Below, piece after piece: positions 57,115 to 64,000 of a stretch of DNA of 64,000 nt (the first letter of the stretch is position 1; every line of letters begins with the position of its first letter). Below the pieces are notes generated by a model that saw only the letters and a list, made by a program, of their open reading frames with translations, was not told the origin of the DNA and did no database searches. A program made the position numbers and the translations under genes. This DNA comes from Pseudomonas putida (GTDB lineage Bacteria > Pseudomonadota > Gammaproteobacteria > Pseudomonadales > Pseudomonadaceae), in contig CP163498.1 of the NCBI GenBank assembly GCA_041071465.1, positions 2,322,501-2,386,500 on the forward strand. Reading direction: 5' to 3'.

Positions 57115-58349
57115 AGCGTGTCTACCTGCTGGCCGTGCTGGCAATCGTGGTTGCCGCCGCGCTGGGCATCGCAGTCGCCAAGCACAGCGGTTACGTGCTG
57201 ATTTCCTATGGTGGTTTCCGCTATCAATCGGGGCTGTGGGCGGCCCTGGCCGGCTTGCTGGCCGTGGTCGCGCTGTTGTGGCTGTTGCGCTACCTGGTCG
57301 GCCTGGTGCTGACCTCCAGCGGTGTGGTCAACCCGTGGTCGCGGCGTAACCGCAGCCGGCGCATCCGCGTAGCCATCGAGCAGGGCCAGCTCGATCTCGC
57401 CGAGGGTCGCTGGGCCAGCGCTCAGCGTCACCTGCACCGCGCCGCCGAGGCCGAGCGCCAACCGCTGCTGTATTACCTCGGTGCCGCGCGTGCTGCCAAC
57501 GAGCAAGGCCGCACCGAAGACAGCGACAACCTGCTGGAGCGTGCCTTGGAGCGCCAGCCGCAAGCGGAACTGGCCATTGCCCTGACCCATGCCCAGTTGC
57601 AGATGGACCGTGGTGAAACCGATGGGGCTCTGGAAACCCTGCTGGCCATGCAGGAGCGCCACCCGCACAACAGCCAGGTGTTGCGCCTGCTGCAACGCCT
57701 GTACCTGGAGCGCGGCGACTGGTCCGCACTTATCCGCCTGCTGCCCGACCTGCGCAAGGGCAAGGTGTTGCCGCCCGCCGAGCTGGCCGCCCTGGAGCAG
57801 CGTGCCTGGGGCCAGAACCTGAGCCTGGCCACCACCCGTGGCGAGGACGCGCAAACTGCACGTCAGGCCCTGGAGCGCGCCTGGCAACAGCTGACCGCAG
57901 CCCAGCGCCAGGAGCCACAGCTGGTGTTGGCGTACGCCGAGCAATTGCGCCAGGTAGGTGCCCAGAGCGAGGCCGAGCACGTGCTGCGCACTGCCCTCAA
58001 GCGCGAATACGAAAGCCACCTGGCCCGCCTTTATGGCTTGGTGCGCGGTGATGATCCGGCGCGTCAGCTGCAAACCGCAGAAGGTTGGCTCAAGGCCCAC
58101 CCGCAAGACGCCAGCCTGCTGCTGACCTTGGGCCGTCTGAGCCTGCAGAACCGCCTGTGGGGCAAGGCGCGTGATTACCTGGAAAGCAGCCTGCGCATGG
58201 AGCGCAACCCCGAGGCCTGTGCCGAGCTGGCTCGCTTGCTCGCGGGGCTGGGCGAGACCGAGCGCAGCAACCAGCTGTTCCAGGAGGGCCTTGGCCTGCT
58301 GGACGAACGCCTGCTGGCGCTGCCTTTGCCCGAAGGCGTACGCGCCTGA
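57111..58349 (+). CDS. hemY: HemY-type TPR membrane protein of the heme operon
   Basis: The product has 412 residues. Two transmembrane helices lie near residues 1-22 and 40-65 (ALAGLLAVVALLWLLRYLVG). Tetratricopeptide-like helices follow (LDLAEGRWASAQRHLHRAAE, LLYYLGAARAANEQGRTEDS and others). It is not a protoporphyrinogen oxidase, which carries the same gene name in Bacillus. The function is unproven, probably scaffolding or porphyrin handling at the membrane. The ATG overlaps the hemX stop (ATGA). Confidence 0.92.
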   Translation: MKRVYLLAVLAIVVAAALGIAVAKHSGYVLISYGGFRYQSGLWAALAGLLAVVALLWLLRYLVGLVLTSSGVVNPWSRRNRSRRIRVAIEQGQLDLAEGRWASAQRHLHRAAEAERQPLLYYLGAARAANEQGRTEDSDNLLERALERQPQAELAIALTHAQLQMDRGETDGALETLLAMQERHPHNSQVLRLLQRLYLERGDWSALIRLLPDLRKGKVLPPAELAALEQRAWGQNLSLATTRGEDAQTARQALERAWQQLTAAQRQEPQLVLAYAEQLRQVGAQSEAEHVLRTALKREYESHLARLYGLVRGDDPARQLQTAEGWLKAHPQDASLLLTLGRLSLQNRLWGKARDYLESSLRMERNPEACAELARLLAGLGETERSNQLFQEGLGLLDERLLALPLPEGVRA

Positions 58350-58360
58350 CCCACCCCAAG

Positions 58361-58380
58361 GCCCGCGCCAAGGTGCGGGC
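58361..58380 (+). terminator. Possible hairpin terminator after the hem operon
   Basis: GCCCGCGC and GTGCGGGC can pair as an 8-bp stem (one G-U) with a 4-base loop, 11 bp after the hemY stop. There is no U-tract, only TTCGGG, so it is weakly supported. Confidence 0.4.
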
Positions 58381-58570
58381 TTCGGGAGCGGGTAATTTAT
58401 CGATTGCTGTCAGTTAGATCCGTAGTCCATTCCTTCCGGCGCTTCCCACTCCATCGCTGGAAATTTCCTACGCGATTCAGCGACTTGTCGCTGCTGTCGT
58501 GCCTTGAAACAAAGCGTGTCTTTCCTCTACCGTTTCAAACCACAACATCTCCCCGGGACTTACCCAGCCC

Positions 58571-59077
58571 ATGCTTCCGGCCCATTTGCGCACCCTTTTT
58601 CTTCCTGCCTGCCTGGCTGCAATGGCGGTACTGGTTGTTTCATTCCACCTGGAAAACACACTGGGGTTGGTGCCTTGCCCCTTGTGCTTCAGCCAGCGGT
58701 TACTGCTTGGCCTTTACGCGCTGCTGTGCCTCGCGGCGGTGCTGCAGGCACCGGGCACGCGGGGCACCCTTCGTTATGCGCGGGTGGCGCTGGGCTGCTC
58801 GCTGGCCGGCGCGGTGCTGGCCGCGCGGCATGTCTGGTTGCAGGGTGCTCATGGGGTCATCCATATGTGCCCGGCGCCCATCGGGCGGGTGTTCGAGCAA
58901 TCCTGGGCCGAGGCGGCGCGGCAACTGTTGCTGGGGGGGCCCGATTGCAGCTCGCTTACCTGGAGCTTTCTCGACCTGACACTGCCGGAGTGGAGCCTGT
59001 TGGCCTTCCTGCTGCTGGCGGTGCTGCCCTTGAGTTGCCTGCTGGCGTATCGTTTCCGCACCCTGGCAAGAACATGA
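58571..59077 (+). CDS. dsbB: Disulfide bond formation protein DsbB
   Basis: This is a 168-residue inner-membrane protein with four helices. It reoxidises DsbA and passes electrons to quinone. The first cysteine pair is CPLC (Cys36, Cys39); the second periplasmic pair is Cys100 (HMCPAP) and Cys126 (GPDCSS). Conserved QR follows the first pair (FSQRLLLG). It lies 221 bp after hemY in a separate unit. Pseudomonads often have two DsbB paralogues; which one this is cannot be told. Confidence 0.94.
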   Translation: MLPAHLRTLFLPACLAAMAVLVVSFHLENTLGLVPCPLCFSQRLLLGLYALLCLAAVLQAPGTRGTLRYARVALGCSLAGAVLAARHVWLQGAHGVIHMCPAPIGRVFEQSWAEAARQLLLGGPDCSSLTWSFLDLTLPEWSLLAFLLLAVLPLSCLLAYRFRTLART

Positions 59078-59308
59078 CTTGGCGCAAGGTTGCGCCATTA
59101 GCGCGACCAATGGCGATATAACAGGGTATTAAACACTTGTATGAACTTTGTGTGCTGCGTACCTTGAAGGCCAGCACGCGCGGGAATAATCTCCCAGCAC
59201 GCATACCGAAAACACAACTGCTCGATGCCGTCCTGCTGATGACACCTTTGTGCTGCGCGGTCGTGGTGCGAGGTGCAGCGGCATCTACCCAGAAGGGAAG
59301 AGATCGCC

Positions 59309-59779
59309 ATGCTCGATAGTTGTCAGAACGCCCAGGAACGCTGGGGTGGGGTTCACAAGCTGATCGACCGTTGGCTGGAGGAGCGCCAGGAACTGGTGCA
59401 GGCTTTTCGCGCCCTGCGCGATGTGAAGCCAGCCTTTGCCGACAAGGACACCAACGGGGACTTTTGCGCGCTCCTGGTCGATTACGTTTCGGCGTGGCAC
59501 TTCGAAGTCTGCGAGCAATTGGCCAGCGAGGCCAAGGCTTTCGGGGACGAGAAGGCGCTGAAGCTGGCCGAAGAAATCAACCCACGGATCAACGACAGCA
59601 CACAGATCGCACTGGCCTTCAATGACCATTGCGCCAAGGGTGAGTGCAAGGACACCGAGCGCTTTGCCGAGAAGCTGGCCAAGTTGGGCGGGCTGTTGCA
59701 TGAGCGTTTCGAACTTGAGGACTGCCTTATCGAAGTGCTGCACAACGCGCACAAGGAAGAAGGCGCGGTGCAGGCCTGA
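59309..59779 (+). CDS. algQ: Rsd/AlgQ anti-sigma-70 regulator
   Basis: This 156-residue all-helical protein binds the primary sigma factor (region 4). It helps alternative sigma factors compete and in P. aeruginosa influences alginate and virulence genes. Rsd/AlgQ family segments are WGGVHKLIDRWLEERQELV, VDYVSAWHFEVCEQL and FNDHCAKG. The ATG at 59309 (MLDSCQNAQERW) follows AAGGGAAG; the frame runs to 59273. It is convergent with the FKBP gene, 9 bp apart. Confidence 0.93.
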   Translation: MLDSCQNAQERWGGVHKLIDRWLEERQELVQAFRALRDVKPAFADKDTNGDFCALLVDYVSAWHFEVCEQLASEAKAFGDEKALKLAEEINPRINDSTQIALAFNDHCAKGECKDTERFAEKLAKLGGLLHERFELEDCLIEVLHNAHKEEGAVQA

Positions 59780-59788
59780 AGGTTGGCG

Positions 59789-60427
59789 TCAGTCGCCAAC
59801 CGCCAGCAGTTCGATCTCGAACACCAGGGGGGTGTAGGGGGCAATCAAATCACCCGCCCCCTCGGCGCCATAGGCTTGCGCTGAAGGAATCACCAGGCGC
59901 CATTTGGCGCCCGCGTGCATCTTCGGCAAGGCCACCTGCCAGCCCTCGATTACAGAATCCAGGTTGAACCACTGGGGCGTCTGGTTCTGGTCGAACACCG
60001 AACCATCAGGCAACCTGCCCACATAACGCACCTGCACCTTGCCGCCTGCTTTTGGCTGCGCACCCGTACCTACTTGCAGTTCGCTGTAGAGCACACCTTC
60101 CGCTAGTTCGTGTACCCCGTAACGCCCACGCTCGTTGGCCATGAAGCGTGTTTCTGCGGCCTGCAGCTTTTGCACCGAGGCGTCACCTTCCTGCGCTTCA
60201 TGCTGCTGGAGCACCGCCTGCATGCGTGCCTTGTCGAGCTTGAGGGGTTGCCCCTGATAGGACTGCTTCAGGCCTTCGACCAGTGCATCCAGCTGCAAGC
60301 CCGGCATCTCCTGACGCAGCCGCTCACCCAGGCTGGCGCCCAGGCTGTAGGCCAGGTCATGGTCGTCGCTGTCGGCCAAGGCGATTGGGGCCAGCAGGCA
60401 TAAACCTAAAACAAGATATCGAGGCAA
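59789..60427 (-). CDS. FKBP-type peptidyl-prolyl cis-trans isomerase (periplasmic)
   Basis: The product has 212 residues. A signal peptide (LVLGLCLLAPIALA) is followed by the helical FKBP N-terminal dimerisation domain (AYSLGASLGERLRQEMPGL). The FKBP domain covers about residues 112-212 (VQVRYVGRLPDGSVFDQN; VIEGWQVALPKMHAGAKWRL; IPSAQAYG; LVFEIELL). It would assist folding of envelope proteins, as FkpA and Mip-like proteins do. It is divergent from algP across 178 bp. Confidence 0.93.
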   Translation of the reverse strand: MPRYLVLGLCLLAPIALADSDDHDLAYSLGASLGERLRQEMPGLQLDALVEGLKQSYQGQPLKLDKARMQAVLQQHEAQEGDASVQKLQAAETRFMANERGRYGVHELAEGVLYSELQVGTGAQPKAGGKVQVRYVGRLPDGSVFDQNQTPQWFNLDSVIEGWQVALPKMHAGAKWRLVIPSAQAYGAEGAGDLIAPYTPLVFEIELLAVGD

Positions 60428-60605
60428 CGCCTGACTCCCAAATACCAGCAGTGATTAATTCAGCAACTACACTTTCACGCAGCTGCAAGATAACAACTTT
60501 GCCCAGGCATGCAACGCGGCGTAAATATTACGGTCAACATGCCCTAGCGGCGGTAGCAGCAGAAGCATAGTATGAGCCGCAATCTCGTCAGCCAGGAGGT
60601 AAACC

Positions 60606-61700
60606 ATGTCGGCCAAAAAGAAGCCAGTAAGTACGCCGTTACACCTGCTCCAGCAACTTTCGGGCAGCTTGCTCGAACACTTGGAAGAAGCCTGCTCGCA
60701 AGCGCTGGCTGATGCGGAAAAACTGTTGGCCAAGTTGGAAAAACAGCGTGGCAAGGCGCAGGAAAAACTGCACAACGGTCGCCTGAAACTGCAAGACGCG
60801 GCCAAGGCGGGTAAAGCCAAGGCGCAAACCAAGGCGCAAAAAGCCATTGGCGAACTTGAACAGTTGCTCGACGCCCTCAAGGAACGTCAAACCCAGACTC
60901 GTTCTTACATTCAGCAACTCAAGCGCGACGCCCAGGACAGCCTCAAACTGGCCCAAGGTGTAGGTAAAGTTCGCGAAGCCGCAGCCAAGGCTCTTGACCT
61001 GCGTGCTACCAAACCTGCGGCCAAGCCCGCTGCCAAAGCGACTACTGCTGCCAAACCTGCGGCCAAGCCAGCCGTCAAAGCGACCGCTGCTGCGAAACCT
61101 GCAGCCAAGCCCGCCGCCAAAGCGACTGCTGCTGCCAAACCTGCAGCCAAGCCCGCCGCCAAAGCGACCGCTGCTGCCAAACCTGCAGCCAAACCCGCCG
61201 CCAAAGCGACCGCTGCTGCTAAACCTGCAGCCAAACCCGCCGCCAAAGCGACGGCTGCCGCCAAACCTGCAGCCAAGCCAGCCGCCAAAGCGACCGCTGC
61301 CGCCAAACCTGCAGCCAAGCCCGCCGCCAAAGCGACCGCTGCTGCCAAACCTGCAGCCAAGCCCGCCGCCAAAGCGACCGCTGCCGCCAAACCTGCAGCC
61401 AAGCCAGCTGCCAAAGTGACTGCTGCTGCCAAACCTGCAGCCAAGCCCGCCGCCAAAGCCCCAGCTGCCAAGCCAGCTACCGCCAAGGCACCTGCACGCA
61501 CAGCCACCAAGCCAGCCGCCAAGCCTGTTGCCAGCAAGCCAGCCGCCAAGCCTGTTGCCAGCAAGCCAGCCGAAGCCAAACCCGCTACGCCAGCCGGCAG
61601 CACCCCGGCCGTTACAACCAACTCGGCGACCCCGGCCACTTCGGCAGCCGCGTCGACACCCGCCAGCACCCCGGCTCAGGCGCCGTCTTCGGCGTCCTGA
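60606..61700 (+). CDS. algP: AlgP, histone H1-like Lys/Ala/Pro-rich DNA-binding protein
   Basis: The product has 364 residues. The N-terminal 130 residues form a helical, coiled-coil-like domain (LLEHLEEACSQALADAEKLL). The rest is a low-complexity basic tail of KPAAK-type repeats resembling eukaryotic histone H1. In P. aeruginosa AlgP (AlgR3) affects algD transcription through DNA binding. AGGAGG precedes the ATG. Ten 42-bp units in the tail make its length unstable by slippage or recombination. Its 3' end overlaps the convergent gene. Confidence 0.94.
   Translation: MSAKKKPVSTPLHLLQQLSGSLLEHLEEACSQALADAEKLLAKLEKQRGKAQEKLHNGRLKLQDAAKAGKAKAQTKAQKAIGELEQLLDALKERQTQTRSYIQQLKRDAQDSLKLAQGVGKVREAAAKALDLRATKPAAKPAAKATTAAKPAAKPAVKATAAAKPAAKPAAKATAAAKPAAKPAAKATAAAKPAAKPAAKATAAAKPAAKPAAKATAAAKPAAKPAAKATAAAKPAAKPAAKATAAAKPAAKPAAKATAAAKPAAKPAAKVTAAAKPAAKPAAKAPAAKPATAKAPARTATKPAAKPVASKPAAKPVASKPAEAKPATPAGSTPAVTTNSATPATSAAASTPASTPAQAPSSAS
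61038..61457 (+). repeat. algP: Ten tandem 42-bp repeats in algP
   Basis: A 42-bp (14-residue) unit encoding TAAAKPAAKPAAKA in outline recurs ten times, with unit starts from 61038 to 61416 at exact 42-bp spacing. Differences are mostly third-position changes. The length being a multiple of three keeps the frame whatever the copy number. Confidence 0.92.
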
Positions 61701-62157
61701 AGCGCAGCCGCCGCGACGCGCAGTTGATCCAGCGCGTCGTGGTGCGGGCAGGGGCCGGCGCCAGCCGGGCCAGCCAGTCGTCCGAGGGCTCATGGGAGCC
61801 CCCGGGCCACTGTCGCGAGCGTTCCTGCAAGCGCTCCAGCAACGTTTTTTCTGCCTGCAACTCCAACCCCTTCACCTGCTCACGCAACGCAGCCAGTTGC
61901 GCATCATGCGACGCTGCCGCCCGCCATTGTTGGCGCAGGCTGCGTAACGGGGCCACCACTTCACGCTGCCAGGGCTCGACAACTTCCTGCAGCGCTTGCG
62001 CGCGCTCGTCCAGCATGACCACGCCACGTGCCTGCAGCCAGGTTGCGCACAACAGCAGGCAGACATCGCTACCTTGCGCTTGCAGCTCAAGGCACGCGGC
62101 TTCCACGCCAGGCCTGGCATACAGGGCCAGGGCGTAACTCCACAGGTCGTTGTGCAT
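61612..62157 (-). CDS. TIGR02444-like conserved protein, probable 3' frameshift
   Basis: The product has 181 residues as read. The N-terminal part (MHNDLWSYALALYARPGVEAACLELQAQGSDV in outline, LLLCATWLQARG) resembles the TIGR02444 family of unknown function. After LAPAPAR the frame turns rich in Arg, Trp and Cys and runs 89 bp into algP on the other strand. One frame over, the sequence reads HHDALDQLRVAAAALQDAED and stops at 61676, a plausible native end. A one-base indel near 61735-61755 is suspected. It precedes the divergent ABC-F gene. Confidence 0.75.
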   Translation of the reverse strand: MHNDLWSYALALYARPGVEAACLELQAQGSDVCLLLCATWLQARGVVMLDERAQALQEVVEPWQREVVAPLRSLRQQWRAAASHDAQLAALREQVKGLELQAEKTLLERLQERSRQWPGGSHEPSDDWLARLAPAPARTTTRWINCASRRLRFRTPKTAPEPGCWRVSTRLPKWPGSPSWL

Positions 62158-62207
62158 GGTTCCACTCGCGCTATGGGCCGAGGAAGCTGGTAGACTCCGC
62201 GACCATC

Positions 62208-64000
62208 ATGATCAGACTATCCAACCTCACTTTACAGCGTGGTCCGCAGCGCTTGCTAGAAGGCGCCGAGATGACCCTGCACGCCGGTCACAAGGCCGGC
62301 CTGATCGGCGCCAACGGCGCCGGAAAATCCAGCCTGTTCGCCCTGCTGCGCGGTGAGCTGTCGCCCGATGCCGGTGACTGCCAACTGCCCGGTGACTGGC
62401 GCATCGCCCATATGCGCCAGGAGGTCGACACCCTCGACCGCCTGGCCGTGGACTATGTGCTCGACGGCGACGTGCGCCTGCGCAAGGTCCAAGCCGAACT
62501 GGCCGCGGCCGAGCAGGCCCACGACGGCACCGCCCTGGCGCGCCTGCACAGTGAACTGGAAAGCGCCGACGGCTACACCGCCGACGCCCGCGCGCGCAAG
62601 TTGCTGGCCGGCCTGGGCTTCACCAACGAACAGATGGACCGCCGCGTCGGCGACTTCTCCGGTGGCTGGCGGATGCGCCTGAACCTGGCCCAGGCACTGA
62701 TGTGCCCGTCCGACCTGCTGTTGCTCGACGAACCCACCAACCACCTCGACCTGGACGCCATCCTGTGGCTGGAAGACTGGCTCAAGGGCTACCCCGGTAC
62801 GCTGTTGCTGATCTCCCACGACCGTGACTTCCTCGATGCCGTGGTCGACCATGTGCTGCACGTCGAGCAGCGCAAGTTGAACCTGTACAAAGGCGGCTAC
62901 ACCGCCTTCGAGCGCACCCGTGCCGAACGCCTGGCGCAGCAGCAGCAGGCCTACGAAAAGCAGCAGGCGCAGCGCGCGCACATGGAAAAGTACATCGCCC
63001 GCTTCAAGGCTCAGGCCACCAAGGCCCGCCAGGCGCAAAGCCGGATCAAGGCCCTTGAGCGCATGGAGGAGTTGTCGGCGGCGCATGTCGATTCGCCGTT
63101 CGACTTTGTCTTCCGCGAATCGCAGAAAATTTCCAGCCCGTTGCTGAGCCTGTCCGAAGGCTGCCTTGGCTATGGCGACAAGGCCATCCTTGAAAAGGTC
63201 AAGCTGCAGCTCACCCCGGGTGCTCGTATTGGCCTGCTCGGCCCCAACGGTGCCGGCAAGTCCACCCTGATCAAGAACCTCGCCGGTGAGCTGGAGCCTT
63301 TGTCGGGCCGTTTGGTCCGTGGCGAAAACCTTGCGGTAGGCTACTTCGCCCAGCACCAGCTGGACTCGCTGGATGACAAGGCCAGCCCGCTGCTGCACCT
63401 GCAGCGCATCGCCCCCACCGAGCGTGAGCAGACCCTGCGCGACTTCCTTGGCGGCTTCGACTTCCATGGTGCCCGTTGCGACGAGCCAGTGGTGAACTTC
63501 TCCGGTGGTGAAAAGGCCCGCCTGGCGTTGGCGCTGATCGCCTGGGAACGGCCAAACCTGCTGCTGCTTGACGAACCGACCAACCACCTCGACCTGGAAA
63601 TGCGCCTGGCGCTGACCATGGCCCTGCAGGAGTTTGCCGGTGCCGTGGTGGTGGTGTCCCACGACCGGCATTTGCTCAAGAGCACCACCGACGACTTCCT
63701 GCTGGTGGCCGACGGCAAGGTCGATACCTTCGACGGTGACCTGGATGATTACAGCCGCTGGCTGGTTGAGTACCGCCAGCGCAGCGCGCCGGCCAGTACC
63801 GCCCCGGTCAACCCGGACAAGACCGACAAGAAAGCCCAGCGTCAGGCTGCCGCAGCCTTGCGCCAGCAACTGGCACCGCACAAGAAGGCTGCCGACAAGC
63901 TGGAAACCGAGCTCAACCAGGTGCACGTGCAATTGGCCGAGATCGAGACCGCGCTGGGTGATGGTGGCCTCTACGAAGCGGCGCGCAAGGACGAATTGCG
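62208..64000 (+). CDS. ABC-F family ATPase, YheS-like (3' end beyond the window)
   Basis: The first 597 codons of a soluble double-ABC protein are seen. First domain: Walker A GANGAGKSS, signature FSGGWRMRL, Walker B LLLLDEPTNHLDLD. A basic linker follows (YIARFKAQATKARQAQSRI), then the second domain: GPNGAGKST, FSGGEKARLAL and LLLLDEPTNHLDLE. A C-terminal charged coiled coil begins before the window ends. ABC-F proteins bind the ribosomal E site and act in translation or its rescue, without transport. The ATG at 62208 (MIRLSNLTLQRG) has no strong ribosome-binding site. It is divergent from the TIGR02444-like gene, 50 bp apart. Confidence 0.93.
   Translation, partial: MIRLSNLTLQRGPQRLLEGAEMTLHAGHKAGLIGANGAGKSSLFALLRGELSPDAGDCQLPGDWRIAHMRQEVDTLDRLAVDYVLDGDVRLRKVQAELAAAEQAHDGTALARLHSELESADGYTADARARKLLAGLGFTNEQMDRRVGDFSGGWRMRLNLAQALMCPSDLLLLDEPTNHLDLDAILWLEDWLKGYPGTLLLISHDRDFLDAVVDHVLHVEQRKLNLYKGGYTAFERTRAERLAQQQQAYEKQQAQRAHMEKYIARFKAQATKARQAQSRIKALERMEELSAAHVDSPFDFVFRESQKISSPLLSLSEGCLGYGDKAILEKVKLQLTPGARIGLLGPNGAGKSTLIKNLAGELEPLSGRLVRGENLAVGYFAQHQLDSLDDKASPLLHLQRIAPTEREQTLRDFLGGFDFHGARCDEPVVNFSGGEKARLALALIAWERPNLLLLDEPTNHLDLEMRLALTMALQEFAGAVVVVSHDRHLLKSTTDDFLLVADGKVDTFDGDLDDYSRWLVEYRQRSAPASTAPVNPDKTDKKAQRQAAAALRQQLAPHKKAADKLETELNQVHVQLAEIETALGDGGLYEAARKDEL

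Noticed and set aside
62256..63932. A 558-codon minus-strand frame opposite the ABC-F gene.
   Set aside because: The plus strand contains two complete ABC domains with all motifs; the opposing frame is shadow.

Overview
The window looks like a chromosome segment of a Pseudomonas putida-group bacterium. The gene order (rRNA operon, fox iron genes, lapG-lapD, lapC-lapB, giant lapA, tauD/ssu-like transport genes, argH-algR-hemCDXY-dsbB-algQ-FKBP-algP) matches what I remember of the KT2440 region around PP_0160-PP_0196. The sequence is GC-rich, the proteins are pseudomonad in style, and P. putida-type REP palindromes are present. No database search was run.

Layout: 1-0.8 kb holds the 3' end of 23S rRNA and two identical tandem 5S genes, each with a strong terminator. 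0.8-4.9 kb is a Fur/ECF-type siderophore cassette: a TonB-dependent ferrioxamine-type receptor that is frameshifted here, an anti-sigma factor and a sigma factor. 4.96-5.65 kb is a GntR regulator. 5.9-33.6 kb is the Lap biofilm adhesion system: LapG periplasmic protease, LapD c-di-GMP receptor, the LapC/LapB secretion apparatus and the ~20 kb adhesin gene lapA. lapA carries seven 300-bp repeats, about twenty 657-675-bp repeats and a distal part with Calx-beta-like, PA14-like, vWFA and RTX segments. A cluster of seven indels at 22.0-24.9 kb breaks its reading frame; I suspect assembly or consensus error, but real mutation is possible.

33.7-38 kb holds a small conserved protein and a TauD-type dioxygenase with an ABC importer, probably for organosulfur compounds. 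38.1-41.2 kb is the most unusual part: an orphan Hcp (type VI secretion) followed by an Hcp-linked putative pore-forming effector, a membrane immunity protein, a second effector C-terminus lacking the delivery region, its own immunity protein, and a possible eroded third remnant. The modules appear to be a serially duplicated effector/immunity array.

41.3-48.1 kb holds a WYL-type regulator, a Sel1-repeat protein and a tightly overlapping MarR-FUSC-DUF1656-HlyD-OprM efflux operon. 48.2-51.6 kb holds an FTR1/cytochrome c fusion iron permease, two small proteins and a glutathione S-transferase. 51.6-64 kb is housekeeping: argH, algR (with no adjacent sensor kinase gene), hemC, hemD, hemX, hemY, dsbB, algQ/rsd, an FKBP peptidyl-prolyl isomerase, histone-like algP with 42-bp repeats, a TIGR02444-type gene with a probable 3' frameshift, and an ABC-F ATPase cut off by the window end.

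Functionally, the Lap genes form one circuit. LapB/LapC (with an outer-membrane partner not seen here) secrete LapA. LapA is held at the surface by its N-terminal module until LapG cuts it, and LapD sequesters LapG when c-di-GMP is high.
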